From CAZZCN01 sp964652975 (GTDB lineage Bacteria; Bacillota; Clostridia; Saccharofermentanales; UBA5734): a DNA stretch of 41,674 bases. Each line of letters starts with the position of its first letter. The stretch's first letter is position 1. Where the stretch lies: positions 1 through 41,674 of the forward strand of contig CAZZCN010000017.1 in the NCBI GenBank assembly GCA_964652975.1, written 5' to 3'. A model generated the notes under the pieces. The model was not told where the DNA came from. It saw nothing but the letters and a program-made list of their open reading frames with translations, and ran no database searches. Below are positions 8,471 through 18,204 of the stretch, piece by piece. A program made the position numbers and the translations under genes.

Positions 8471-9778
8471 TCATTTCAAGCCACTCCACACCATTCCTTT
8501 TTGGAGTTGTTTCTGAAAAAAAGCAAACACCAGTATTGTTGGAATAGCTGCAATAAGGCTCATGGCAAGCGATGTTGGGTAATCTACCGCTCCACCGCTG
8601 GTGCCTGAATTGATCAAATTAAATATTTTAATCGTAAAAGTCCAATTGTCTTCACTTTTTAAAACCAGCGTCGGCCAGAAAAAATCATTCCATGATCCGA
8701 TGAAGGTAAACATTGTAATAACTCCAAAGACAGGTTTTGAAATCGGCAAAACTATGTTTGCCAAAATTCTCACATCAGAAGCCCCATCAATCTTTCCTGC
8801 TTCGAAAACCTCCAGTGGCAATGCATCAAAAAAGCCTTTGAAAAGATAAATGCTGAATGCGTTTGGCACTGACGGGAGAATGACCGCCCATAACGTATCC
8901 ATCAGCCCCATGTTTTCAATAAGCAGATACATAGGAATTAATGTTACAACGCCTGGTATCATCATTGTAGCAAGAAAATAAAATGTAATTACATTCGACA
9001 GACGCTTTTTGAGCATTCTAGAAAGTGCATACGCCGCCATGCTGCTAAACAGGCACTGACCCAATATAGCCAAAAACGAGATGAAGGCTGAATTGAAAAT
9101 ATATTTTCCCATTCCCAAAGTCCCTACAGTCATTTTAGGAACATTCCATGCCGATTTAAAATTTTCAAAAATGCCTATGAAACTGTCAAAATATGAAACC
9201 CGGACATCTTTCTCGACGATTTTAACCTCGTTTAAATACTTTTCAACCTCGATGGTTTTTTCGTCTGCTTTATATATGTCAAATGATCTGGCATTGTCAA
9301 AATAGAACTCCTTGCCAAGGATTTTTATCGACTCTTCTTTGTTGGCTTCAATCTGCTCTTTGTTAAGCAGATTGCTATACCATATCAGTTGTCTGTTCGC
9401 TTTATAGCCGCTAAGAGTCAAGGTTGCCTTTGCTACTTGAGTTTCTTTGCATATCGCTCTGGCTGAAATACTGCTTAAATTAATTTTTTTAAATCTATCC
9501 TGCACAAGCCATAAGACGTTGTTGGCATCGTTCGAAAACTGTTTTTCAGCTATGCTGCCGTTATCGTAATAAATGTCGACAACATATTCACGAGGAATTG
9601 TCGGATACCAGTCAGGAGGATTCTTGTATGCAGCTGTCTGGTCCTTTAAAGTGGTGATAAGCATCCAATACATTGGAAGCAGCAAAGCAAAAATCCAGAT
9701 CAAGGTTATTGCAAATGCAAACAACTTGAATAATCTATCAGACAACGGCACTTTTTTCTTTTTAGATATAGTTTTCAT
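8471..9778 (-). CDS. Carbohydrate ABC transporter permease (MalG-like) with large extracellular insertion
   Basis: A 435-aa inner-membrane permease of the CUT1 sugar transporter class, against the usual ~280 aa. TM1 is at about residues 14-38. The conserved LKDQxxxxxxPPDWYP start of the first outer loop is followed by roughly 130-150 extra residues (about 60-195), then the normal DSFIGIFENFKSAWN region and the permease core. The coupling EAA motif EVFEAGKIDGASDVRILANI is at about 319-338, where the ATPase docks. The protein ends KGMVWSGLK, as in the family. It starts 11 bp after the MalF-like gene and pairs with it. No ATPase gene is in the cluster; a shared MsmX-type ATPase elsewhere is usual in Firmicutes. 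Confidence 0.9.
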   Translation of the reverse strand: MKTISKKKKVPLSDRLFKLFAFAITLIWIFALLLPMYWMLITTLKDQTAAYKNPPDWYPTIPREYVVDIYYDNGSIAEKQFSNDANNVLWLVQDRFKKINLSSISARAICKETQVAKATLTLSGYKANRQLIWYSNLLNKEQIEANKEESIKILGKEFYFDNARSFDIYKADEKTIEVEKYLNEVKIVEKDVRVSYFDSFIGIFENFKSAWNVPKMTVGTLGMGKYIFNSAFISFLAILGQCLFSSMAAYALSRMLKKRLSNVITFYFLATMMIPGVVTLIPMYLLIENMGLMDTLWAVILPSVPNAFSIYLFKGFFDALPLEVFEAGKIDGASDVRILANIVLPISKPVFGVITMFTFIGSWNDFFWPTLVLKSEDNWTFTIKIFNLINSGTSGGAVDYPTSLAMSLIAAIPTILVFAFFQKQLQKGMVWSGLK

Positions 9779-9789
9779 TTTATCGCACC

Positions 9790-10692
9790 CTACTCGTTGT
9801 TTCTATTCATAATCTTAAATTGGATGATTGTAAATGTAAGCGTTACTACAAAAACAATTACCGAAATTGCCATTCCCTGTCCAAAATTCTGTTCGTTGAA
9901 AGCCTTCTGGTAAAGGCTTAGCACAACAGTTGTAGATGCAAAATCCGGACCACCCTGGGTCATGAAAAATACATCTTCAAAAGCTAGTAAACTTCCTGTA
10001 AATGCAAGTATCAGCTGTATCTTGATCATGTTTGTAATATTTGGCAGTGTAACTTTCAACATTCTCATCAGAGCTGAGGCGCCATCAAGTTCAGCTGCTT
10101 CATATAGCTCCGCCGGTACATTATTTATAGCTACAAAATACAAAAGCATCCCCAGTCCTCCACCTAGAAGCGCCGGCACTCTAAGACAAATCTTGACAAG
10201 TTCAGGTGAGTACAGCCATTCATGGGTTCCAAACCCCAAGAAATTTGAAACAGCGTTTGCCAGACCTGCCTCTGGGTCCCAAATGTATTTCCAGACCGCA
10301 AGACTTGCAACACCGGGGATACCAGCCGGCAGAATATAAAGAAATCTCAGCACTCCCTTGCCTCGCTTTATTTCATTCAGAAAAAGCGCTTGAGCAATCG
10401 GTACCCAGAATCCCAAAAATAATGCCAACCCGAACAGGACAAGGGTATTCCCCATGCTCAGCCAAAACATTTCTGATTTAAATGTGTTGATATAATGCTC
10501 AATGCCGATTGGTTTTCCCGGAGGATTTGCAAAATTGTAATTATAAAAAGAGTAGGTGATAGACTGTATAAGCGGAATGTAGCGAATGACCGCAAAAAAT
10601 ATTATTTGCGGCGCTAAAAATAAAAAGGCAGTTAATATATATTTAAACTTGTTTTTAGATAAAATTTTATTTCTGCTGTAATTTAAAATCAT
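9790..10692 (-). CDS. Carbohydrate ABC transporter permease (MalF/LacF-like)
   Basis: A 300-aa permease with six predicted membrane spans. The first (about 17-37: ILTAFLFLAPQIIFFAVI) and the coupling EAA motif ELYEAAELDGASALMRMLKV (about 194-213) are typical of the CUT1 family. It forms the membrane channel with the MalG-like protein encoded 11 bp downstream and should receive sugar from the solute-binding lipoprotein at 18205-19605. First gene of a leftward group (two permeases, two dockerin proteins). The ribosome site gaaggat lies before the ATG, and the 5' region is shared with the divergent AraC-type gene. Confidence 0.92.
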   Translation of the reverse strand: MILNYSRNKILSKNKFKYILTAFLFLAPQIIFFAVIRYIPLIQSITYSFYNYNFANPPGKPIGIEHYINTFKSEMFWLSMGNTLVLFGLALFLGFWVPIAQALFLNEIKRGKGVLRFLYILPAGIPGVASLAVWKYIWDPEAGLANAVSNFLGFGTHEWLYSPELVKICLRVPALLGGGLGMLLYFVAINNVPAELYEAAELDGASALMRMLKVTLPNITNMIKIQLILAFTGSLLAFEDVFFMTQGGPDFASTTVVLSLYQKAFNEQNFGQGMAISVIVFVVTLTFTIIQFKIMNRNNE

Positions 10693-10804
10693 ATTTTTTA
10701 TCCTTCACACCTCTTATATCATTAATTTTACTATTAGGATCGAGCAAAGTATTTATATTTTTTCACTCTTGATTTGTACTACTTAATTCTTTATTCTATA
10801 TATA

Positions 10805-10833
10805 TTGAATAATATTTGTATATATTATATAAT
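10805..10833 (+). promoter_or_regulatory. Sigma-A-type promoter of the AraC-type regulator
   Basis: TTGAAT (10805-10810), 17 bases, TATAAT (10828-10833). Transcription would start near 10840, only about a dozen bases before the ATG at 10852, so the mRNA begins close to the ribosome site. This excludes the upstream in-frame start at 10816. Confidence 0.6.
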
Positions 10834-10851
10834 AGTTCCGAGGTAATACGA

Positions 10852-11778
10852 ATGTTGGATAACAGCTCCAAAGAAATTGATTTTATAAATGTTTCTCCAT
10901 TTTTACGTTTTATTCACAAGGATATCGGAACTAGCAAGGATTATTTCATCCCCTGGCGTATGATTTATGATTATGAATTTATTTATGTTATTGATGGAGG
11001 TGTAATCGTTAAAACTGAAAACAGTGAATTTCTTATCGAGGCAGGAGATATACATGTGATGCGTCCGTTTATCAAGCATACGCGCATTATTCCTGACGGA
11101 AAGAGATATGAATACTTTTCAGTTCATTTTGACCTTGTTTATATGGGGGTTGAAAATGACTTTTCCCCGACTGAAGTTTACTGCAAGCCATGTTACCTGC
11201 ATTCCGAAATAGCAGATGTTGATGAGGTTCTATCTCATAGACCGCTGTTTATCTTAAAGGATATGATGCTGCCCGACAAGATGAGAACAATAGACAGCAG
11301 CAGTTATATCAAGGTTTTGAACAGCACTTTAGAAGCCTTTACAAAGAAGGATTTTGGCTACGAAATAGCAACCAAAATAGGACTGTTGAGCTTATTGCAA
11401 TTGATCATTTGTGATATGCACATTTATAACTATGACAGACACTTTTCGATAAACAGTGACAAAATAGCCTCCTGCATACAATATATTTACGAAAACTTTG
11501 ACAAGGAGATAAACTTCAGCGCCTTCGCATCAAGCCTTGGGTTTTCCCCGAACTATTTCAGGAAGCTGTTTAAGCAGACAACCAGAAAATCACCCACAGA
11601 ATTTATTATCGACTTGCGAATTGACAAGGCCGTTGAGCTTATTCTGAACGGCAAAAACACTGTTTCTGAAATAAGCCAATTGGTAGGCTATGAAGATTTG
11701 CATTATTTCAGCAAACTATTTAAACAAAAGAAGGGGTTTTCACCGTCAAACTATATCGAAAACAAGATAGTAAAATGA
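10852..11778 (+). CDS. AraC-family transcriptional regulator
   Basis: A 308-aa protein from the ATG at 10852, chosen because gagg lies 9 bases upstream and the promoter overlaps the earlier start. The N-terminal half is a cupin-like sensor (FEAGD-type turn here as LIEAGDIHVMRPFIKH). The C-terminal ~100 residues carry two helix-turn-helix motifs: FSAFASSLGFSPNYFRKLFK, then VSEISQLVGYEDLHYFSKLF. Such proteins sense an imported sugar and activate the adjacent transport and hydrolase genes. It is divergent from the permease/dockerin genes and converges on the WbsX-like lipoprotein gene, so it probably controls the whole glycan locus. A strong terminator follows. Confidence 0.9.
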   Translation: MLDNSSKEIDFINVSPFLRFIHKDIGTSKDYFIPWRMIYDYEFIYVIDGGVIVKTENSEFLIEAGDIHVMRPFIKHTRIIPDGKRYEYFSVHFDLVYMGVENDFSPTEVYCKPCYLHSEIADVDEVLSHRPLFILKDMMLPDKMRTIDSSSYIKVLNSTLEAFTKKDFGYEIATKIGLLSLLQLIICDMHIYNYDRHFSINSDKIASCIQYIYENFDKEINFSAFASSLGFSPNYFRKLFKQTTRKSPTEFIIDLRIDKAVELILNGKNTVSEISQLVGYEDLHYFSKLFKQKKGFSPSNYIENKIVK

Positions 11779-11791
11779 ACTGATATTATCA

Positions 11792-11817
11792 AGGGCGGTA
11801 ATACCGCCCTTTTTTTA
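11792..11817 (+). terminator. Intrinsic terminator after the AraC-type gene
   Basis: AGGGCGGT-AAT-ACCGCCCT (11792-11810) is an 8-bp GC-rich hairpin with a 3-base loop, followed by an unbroken T run to 11817. The T tract overlaps the end of the convergent lipoprotein gene at 11815. Confidence 0.92.
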
Positions 11818-14616
11818 TTTCCAGCTTCGAGGATATAAAACATCTAACCTTGCCTTTTGATTTTCCGTAGGCAGCATATCATAATGCTCACTATTTTCAG
11901 TAAAAATAGTTCGAATAGCATCTATATAGCCATAGCCCCCTAAGCTACTTGGCATAATATAATGACCCTCTCCCCATTCATTCCAGTTATCAAGCATAAC
12001 CATTTTTGAGCCTAATTTGTTCTTATTGAATGAAGGCATATACTCATCTTTACACCACTTTGCTAGTTTTTGCATGTCCTGTGGTGAAATAAATCCAATG
12101 CTTGATCCACCCCAAGGACCAGAATCCCAACCAACTGATAAAGTAGGAATAGTGTCAATGGAGTTAAATCCCTTTTGTGTCTCCATTTTTACTTGTTGCT
12201 CAAAAAGATTGCTTGTAAACCAAGTGTAAGAATATGCATAATCTATCCCGCATTTAATCATTTCATCAAGCTTTGCTTTGTCTAAATATCTATTTTCTCC
12301 AAGTATATAAATTCCACTAAATCCAGCCTTTATACATTCGCTTCTTAAATAATCAGTTGCCTTTTTTGCACCCTCGACTCCCCCAAAATCTCTTATCAGC
12401 CCAGATTGTTGGTATACTGAAAAAACGGGCTTGTTGTCTACAACTAAATATCTTGGGTCCTTGAAATAGTATTCAAGCCAATACGGCACAAGATTTTCTT
12501 TAAAATCCTCGAGATTATCAACACCCAAAAATGAATGTTGGTTTTCCCACATAATGGCATATTTCACCATATCGCTATACTGTGAATAGAAAAATCCATT
12601 ATTTAAGGCATCCCAGTCAGGTTGCTTTACTGGTTTTCCTATTGTGTATGAAGGTCTAAACCAACAACGAAGATTAAAGGTTATTCCATGCTCCACCATA
12701 AATTTGGTTTCCCAGTCATTCACCTCTGGTAAGCTTTGTGTGTAATATCCTATAATCGGCTTTCTGTCACCATAGTCCTTAATATAATCCCAGCCCAAAT
12801 GAAATCCTTCTCTAAAGCCGTCAAAGCTTTGAACCCCAACCAAATAATCCGTTTTAACCGGAGTCGGCTTTGAAACATAGTCGCTTGGCAGAGGTAAATC
12901 TCTGTAAACCAAAATATCATCGAAAATCATTGTGCCTGAAGCGGCAGTGCCGGTCTCAAAAACGATACTGTCAGGCAACTGCCCGTTTGTTTTAATAGAA
13001 GATAATCGTTTTCTTCCATTTAAATACAAATCATAGCTTTTACTTTCCTTATTTAAATGAATTCTAACATCATTCCACAGGTTTGGCGTGAAGACTGATA
13101 TCTCTTTTTTACCTTCGCTTGAAATTGCATAAAGTTTGTTGTTTTCCAAGAATATACCTGCAACCTCTGCGTCCCCTGCGAACAATTTGATCGATGAGCC
13201 ATTAATAGTATTTTGCTCGAAAAATTTAAATTCTACAATTTGATTTTCATTTATCGTATTAAACTTTTTCTTAAAGGATGTGCTTTGGGTACTGCTTTTA
13301 TCCTCTAATACAAAGCTATAAATATCCGGCTTTGGGCCATGCTCAATCTTTGCAGTTGATGCTCTGCTGTCCTTAGAAGCATTAACAATATAGTCATAAG
13401 GAACTGTATCCTCCAAGGTTGCTAAAAATTTTTCGTTAACCTCATATCCCTTATGAATTACTATCGGCCAAAGCTCTAAAACTCCTTTTGATTCTTTCCC
13501 CGTTTCAATTTGAATATGGTCTATTGACTTAATATCTTTTAAAAGTCTAATAGATTTAGCTGCCAAAACTCCATTTACATACAAATTAAAGGTTTTATTA
13601 TCTAAATTTATTTCGGCTCTTATACCATATTCAATCCAGTTTGAGGAAAGAAATGCAGGCACAAATTCCCCTCTATCATTTTGATAGCAAAGCTTACCAT
13701 CTTTAATAATTAGCTGTAGTGACGGGGCTTTTCCGTCCATTAATTGAAAATATAAGCCCTCTATTGTCTTTGCCATTTTAAACCTAAATTCCCAGGTTAT
13801 AGTTCCTTTTTCCTGCCTTAAAAACTCTTTGTTTAGCTTTACTGTGGCATCCTCTTTATTATCAGTTATAGTAAGGGGATTGTTGAAATTGAATGCTACC
13901 TCCCCACCGGCCTTGTCATAATCCCAGCCTGATAATAAAAGCTCTTGGGTGTCGGCCTTTGCAATAGGAAGCTTAAAATATTCATCAAGTAAATATCCAA
14001 CCTCAACCTGCCTTTTTATGGGTTCCCTCTTATTTGAATCAATGGATTTACCTGTTTTAGAAAATGCGATATATTCTATTCCTACAGTTCCGTAAGGGAC
14101 ACTATAGGCAAAGTCAATTCTAAAACCGGTTATTGTATTTTTCCATTCACTGTTTGTCGACAGGTCAATAATATTTTCTGTCATGGGAGTATTTTGCGAA
14201 ATAACCAGATCCTCTCTTTTTGACTTGTTAAACTCTGTTTCTTCGTTTGTAGTCCATGAAAATCTGGTCAAGGCACTTGATGTGTCATTTCTCATTTTAA
14301 TGATGATAAACTTATAAGCAGCAGCATCGAATGACAAATTATCAGGAGAATATATGTAGCTGTCACTGCTGTCAAGCTTTTTAAGTTCTAAAACCTTGTC
14401 CAATACCTTGTATGAAAGGTTTTTGTCCATTTTAAACCCTTTGTCTGTTATATCCCCCTCTTTCTCAAATGAATAAATAATGACATCATCTTTCTCGGTA
14501 TTTTTTGAATCATTATTTTTAATAGAAATTCCCCCTTCTTTAGGTGCGCAGCTTATCGATGCAAAAACTGAACAAATCAGTAATGAGATAATTGTAATCA
14601 GCTTCCATTTATTCAT
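11815..14616 (-). CDS. Lipoprotein with LamG-like domains and C-terminal WbsX/GH99-like domain
   Basis: A 933-aa protein. Residues 1-23 are a lipoprotein signal with lipobox ASISC. An N-terminal beta-sandwich (about 45-190) is followed by two concanavalin/LamG-like segments (about 219-389 and 439-572; repeats such as FNLYVNGVLAAK and YDLYLNGRKRLSS). The last ~340 residues (about 589-928) are a WbsX/GH99-like catalytic-type barrel: GWDYI, PIIGYYTQSLPEV, NKPVFSVY and the hallmark NWNEWGEGHYIMP near the end. The family is annotated variously as glycosyltransferase WbsX or GH99-related (endo-mannan) enzymes, so the activity is uncertain. Attached to the membrane outer face it should act on extracellular glycan. 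Its ribosome site lies inside the last codons of the upstream gene, 3 bp away: translational coupling. Confidence 0.85.
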   Translation of the reverse strand: MNKWKLITIISLLICSVFASISCAPKEGGISIKNNDSKNTEKDDVIIYSFEKEGDITDKGFKMDKNLSYKVLDKVLELKKLDSSDSYIYSPDNLSFDAAAYKFIIIKMRNDTSSALTRFSWTTNEETEFNKSKREDLVISQNTPMTENIIDLSTNSEWKNTITGFRIDFAYSVPYGTVGIEYIAFSKTGKSIDSNKREPIKRQVEVGYLLDEYFKLPIAKADTQELLLSGWDYDKAGGEVAFNFNNPLTITDNKEDATVKLNKEFLRQEKGTITWEFRFKMAKTIEGLYFQLMDGKAPSLQLIIKDGKLCYQNDRGEFVPAFLSSNWIEYGIRAEINLDNKTFNLYVNGVLAAKSIRLLKDIKSIDHIQIETGKESKGVLELWPIVIHKGYEVNEKFLATLEDTVPYDYIVNASKDSRASTAKIEHGPKPDIYSFVLEDKSSTQSTSFKKKFNTINENQIVEFKFFEQNTINGSSIKLFAGDAEVAGIFLENNKLYAISSEGKKEISVFTPNLWNDVRIHLNKESKSYDLYLNGRKRLSSIKTNGQLPDSIVFETGTAASGTMIFDDILVYRDLPLPSDYVSKPTPVKTDYLVGVQSFDGFREGFHLGWDYIKDYGDRKPIIGYYTQSLPEVNDWETKFMVEHGITFNLRCWFRPSYTIGKPVKQPDWDALNNGFFYSQYSDMVKYAIMWENQHSFLGVDNLEDFKENLVPYWLEYYFKDPRYLVVDNKPVFSVYQQSGLIRDFGGVEGAKKATDYLRSECIKAGFSGIYILGENRYLDKAKLDEMIKCGIDYAYSYTWFTSNLFEQQVKMETQKGFNSIDTIPTLSVGWDSGPWGGSSIGFISPQDMQKLAKWCKDEYMPSFNKNKLGSKMVMLDNWNEWGEGHYIMPSSLGGYGYIDAIRTIFTENSEHYDMLPTENQKARLDVLYPRSWK

Positions 14617-14619
14617 AAG

Positions 14620-17600
14620 CTACACCTTCCTTCTTTTTTTTATAATGAAGAATATTAATACAGAAATAAAAGCAACCAGAATTAAAGCACCAATCGAGAA
14701 TATAAGATTTACAGAATTATCATTTTTGCTATCCTGCTCTGGCTCGCTGCTGTAATCCCCGGACGTATCAACACCTGTATCGTCAAGCGGTGTCTCCTGC
14801 GTAAAATATGTTACCAGACTGGTAAAAGACAGATCAAAAACAGTCTTGTCTTCATTAACACCCTTGACAATAAATGACATTACATCCTTATCCGAATAAT
14901 TGGCAACGGTTAAATAACACTTGCCATCAGCCCTAAGCTTATCATTAAAGCTAATCTCCACTACATGTTCGCCATTGTTCAGCACAGCATAATATTTACC
15001 TTTGCTTGAAACAATTTTCAATGTTATGTCATTGTTTAATACGGTAAATTCGTCAATAAGTGTAGATGTTCCTGGGGATAAGGCAGTTTCTTCAGAAAAA
15101 GAATAGAACCTCCAAACTGATTTATCATCCGACAGTCTCGTTCTGTCCATCCTGAATCCATTATATTTTACAGGGCTGCCAGGAGCCAGGTTCTGGATGT
15201 CAGACAAGTAGATATACATGCCTAATTCTGCATCCTCGGACTTTTGAATATTAAATGTGATGTTAAAGTTTTTCAAATCAATCAATTCGTGATAGCTTGC
15301 CTGATTCCAGCCTTTTTTTGATGTGAATTGAGCATCAGCGCCATTCAACGCGGTTTCAAATCCAATGATTCTATCCCAGTTGTCAAGTGATGTTATTTTT
15401 TTATAAAAAACACTGTCGGCATCAGTTCTGTCGGTTAAATCAGCCAAATTTAAATTCTTTCCGTTTATGGAATGTATGGTTGATTTTGCTGTCATTTGTA
15501 AAACTGCAGGGTTCATATTGGCAAATGTCAAATACACCTTGTCATCATCAAGATACTCGCCCAAAAGTGGAAGTTTCATGAAAAGTTTACCTGAAAGGCT
15601 TGCATACCATTGATTTTCCTGTTTGAAAATCCATAGTGCCTGTTCCTTGTTCATGTCTATGGTCCCCGGTACCTCAAGAAACACATTTGTTGCAGTGTTC
15701 TGACTGTCGATATAAGTCATATGCAGTTTTTTGTCCGTCCCGTAATTGAACATCAGACCGACATATTTGCAGCTGCTATCATTTATATTGGATTTTTGAC
15801 TAAGATATATTCTAAAATCCTGAGAAGCATCAAGCTGGTCAATTGAAAATCTTATCGCCAATTGATCCGCCTTCATCGGCATTGAATATAGAGAGGCTGA
15901 CCAGTTGTATTTCAGGTCTTTCGGGGAGGTAAAGCTGATGCCGTCTTCAACAAGCTGGTAAATATGTGGTGAATTTACTGCATCTGTATACCAATATGCA
16001 TATATGTAATAGAAATCAGTCACCTTGTCCTGTCTGTTCCTGGTGTCTCCTGAAGCAAGATTTTTGCCATTTATACTATTGATTATGAAATCGATTGGCT
16101 TGATGTTTATAGTGTTGCCATCATATGCCACAACAGTTAAATATACTTTTTCGACATTGCTAAGGGCTGAAATTTCATCAGTTATATTAATAAAGTATTT
16201 GTTATTAAAAGAAAGAATCCACATTTCATCTTGCTTATAAATTCTTAGTGCATTTTCCTTCTCTGGTGCAAAATCTTCAATAAGAACCGTTTTTGGGGCA
16301 TCTGTACTTTTGATTGAAGCAAATTTTAAAAATGTCTGTCCGTCTTTTGATTGATCCAGGTAGGCGGTAACGTAATTTCTTTGCTTGTTTTCTGATGCAT
16401 CATCATAAAAGTAGAATCTGATACTCTGTAATTTACTATATTTAAGCGCATTGAACCTTACAGAAAACCTCTCTAGATTATACGAATTTACATTTTCTAT
16501 CTGCCTCCAGCTGTCAGTCGAGACAAATCTAACTCCATCATTGGCTGCACTTATGGAGATAGTAGAATTCTTCCAATCCGCTAAAGGATTATAAAACCTG
16601 GAATTGTCAATTGTATAGGTTTTGCTGTCTTTTGTGGACATTGCAGTTGTATTCACATTGCTGATGATGCATGAACCGCCAGGAGAATTGATATTCGCAT
16701 TCGCAATCATCAAGTATGCTTTTCCGTTTGAAATAAACTCGTTCATGTTTGGTATTTCAATAAAATGAGAATTGTTAAGGCCTGCATAATACTTGTTGCC
16801 CTGTTTGAAAATTCTTAAAATAAATTCCTTGTTATCAAGCCCTCCTGAAACTGCGATTTCATTTACCACTCTTTTTGAGAAGGTGTTGTTAATGGTTAAT
16901 TCCTCGCAGAAATAGTACGCACTGTTATCATCTTTTTTTGCAATTAGAATATCCATGCCCTTATATCCGGATTTTGTACTGTCGGTACCATTAGCCAGAA
17001 TAAATCTTAAATCACTGTTTGAAGGCAATGATGAGATTTTAAATCCGATTACGAGTTTGTTGACATCCACCATCTCATTATATGTAGCCTGACTCCATCC
17101 CCAATTATTCCTTTGGGGAAAAACAAACTCCAAGCCGGCATTTGTAGAGTTCACCTTATAATCCAAATCAACGTTCCAATGACGCGTGTCACTGATTGAA
17201 ATTTCTTTCTCGTCAAAAATTTCACTGTTGTCATTTAAAATCGCCCTTATTCTGGCATATCCGTAATCCAAAGCGGTAACCAGACCGTTACTGCTAACGG
17301 TTGCTATATTATTGTCAGAACTTTCCCATCGAACGGTTTTAGATGAACTGTTAAAAGCATTTATTGTCGCAGTCAATTGAGCGGTATTATTTATTTTCAA
17401 TGAACCAATATTTTCGTTTATACTCACACCCTCAACAAATTCACCACTAATATCCCTTATGATTATCTTTGATGGGTGATTGTAATTCCCCCTTACGGCA
17501 AATGAAAGAAACGCCTTGTCTTTAAAGCCAACATTCTTGGCCGGATAGGTTTTTGAGTATGAATGAGCAGAATCAGATAAAGTATAGACAAAATCACCAT

Positions 17601-18132
17601 TTGAATCACGACTCAGGCTTACATTGAAATCAGTGAAATCTAAAGGACTGTTAAATGCCATATGGTCTCCAACAAGTCTGCCGTTCACAAAATCGGTAGC
17701 CTGATACGCATATGCATAAAGAGGATCCCACCAGGTAGACTGAAGAAAGGTTGATATCGATGGTGCATCGGGCGTTAAATTAATGCCGGATAATGAATTA
17801 TTGACCGATCCAAATCCGACCATTATCCCTCTCGTCTGGGAGGTCCACATGTCATCACCATTTTCATCAGAAGCGGCAACAATCGATGTGGCGTCTATAT
17901 TAAAGCTTACCGGTTTAGTAACGTCAAGTGCTACTTTTACTATTGCTCCGCTTGTAAAGAATGGCGAGTAGGTTCCGTTAAATTCATAGACTCCATTCCC
18001 TTTTGAGATAACCGTTGCGCCACCAAAGACATTAAAGTTATCATCTGTAGCGTTTGCATTGATTTTTATTGAAACAACAAAATTAAAGCCAAGGGCTAAC
18101 AAAACTATTACTGCTAAAAATCTTCTTTTCAG
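14620..18132 (-). CDS. Cell-surface anchored repeat protein with Big2-like domain
   Basis: About 1170 aa if translation starts at CTG 18132. That codon sits 8 bases after a perfect aggaggt and gives a complete signal peptide (KRRFLAVIVLLALGFNF...); the only other start-type codon, TTG at 18102, cuts into the signal and has no ribosome site. An N-terminal module (about 35-235) precedes a bacterial Ig-like Big2 domain (about 237-310: TVSSNGLVTALDYGYARIRA). Four tandem ~190-residue modules follow (about 314-500, 502-694, 704-907, 910-1087). They share a W-(S/N)QA-Y start, a WYASLSG/KYYAVLNN block and a final YLTVAN. A final membrane helix (about 1147-1165) and KKRRKV anchor it. I do not recognise the repeat; a LamG or DOMON-like carbohydrate-binding fold is a guess. 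It lies between the binding protein and the WbsX-like lipoprotein. Confidence 0.75.
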   Translation of the reverse strand: MKRRFLAVIVLLALGFNFVVSIKINANATDDNFNVFGGATVISKGNGVYEFNGTYSPFFTSGAIVKVALDVTKPVSFNIDATSIVAASDENGDDMWTSQTRGIMVGFGSVNNSLSGINLTPDAPSISTFLQSTWWDPLYAYAYQATDFVNGRLVGDHMAFNSPLDFTDFNVSLSRDSNGDFVYTLSDSAHSYSKTYPAKNVGFKDKAFLSFAVRGNYNHPSKIIIRDISGEFVEGVSINENIGSLKINNTAQLTATINAFNSSSKTVRWESSDNNIATVSSNGLVTALDYGYARIRAILNDNSEIFDEKEISISDTRHWNVDLDYKVNSTNAGLEFVFPQRNNWGWSQATYNEMVDVNKLVIGFKISSLPSNSDLRFILANGTDSTKSGYKGMDILIAKKDDNSAYYFCEELTINNTFSKRVVNEIAVSGGLDNKEFILRIFKQGNKYYAGLNNSHFIEIPNMNEFISNGKAYLMIANANINSPGGSCIISNVNTTAMSTKDSKTYTIDNSRFYNPLADWKNSTISISAANDGVRFVSTDSWRQIENVNSYNLERFSVRFNALKYSKLQSIRFYFYDDASENKQRNYVTAYLDQSKDGQTFLKFASIKSTDAPKTVLIEDFAPEKENALRIYKQDEMWILSFNNKYFINITDEISALSNVEKVYLTVVAYDGNTINIKPIDFIINSINGKNLASGDTRNRQDKVTDFYYIYAYWYTDAVNSPHIYQLVEDGISFTSPKDLKYNWSASLYSMPMKADQLAIRFSIDQLDASQDFRIYLSQKSNINDSSCKYVGLMFNYGTDKKLHMTYIDSQNTATNVFLEVPGTIDMNKEQALWIFKQENQWYASLSGKLFMKLPLLGEYLDDDKVYLTFANMNPAVLQMTAKSTIHSINGKNLNLADLTDRTDADSVFYKKITSLDNWDRIIGFETALNGADAQFTSKKGWNQASYHELIDLKNFNITFNIQKSEDAELGMYIYLSDIQNLAPGSPVKYNGFRMDRTRLSDDKSVWRFYSFSEETALSPGTSTLIDEFTVLNNDITLKIVSSKGKYYAVLNNGEHVVEISFNDKLRADGKCYLTVANYSDKDVMSFIVKGVNEDKTVFDLSFTSLVTYFTQETPLDDTGVDTSGDYSSEPEQDSKNDNSVNLIFSIGALILVAFISVLIFFIIKKRRKV

Positions 18133-18140
18133 AGTTCCGT

Positions 18141-18147
18141 ACCTCCT
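18141..18147 (-). promoter_or_regulatory. Strong ribosome binding site that decides a CTG start
   Basis: On the minus strand aggaggt is followed by eight bases and CTG (18132-18130). No ATG, GTG or TTG lies in frame at a usable distance, so the site argues for initiation at CTG in the anchored repeat protein gene. Confidence 0.65.
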
Positions 18148-18204
18148 GTCAAAAAAGCCACAACATAAGGTATATTCATTATTTATATCGGGGCATTTAT
18201 AAAA

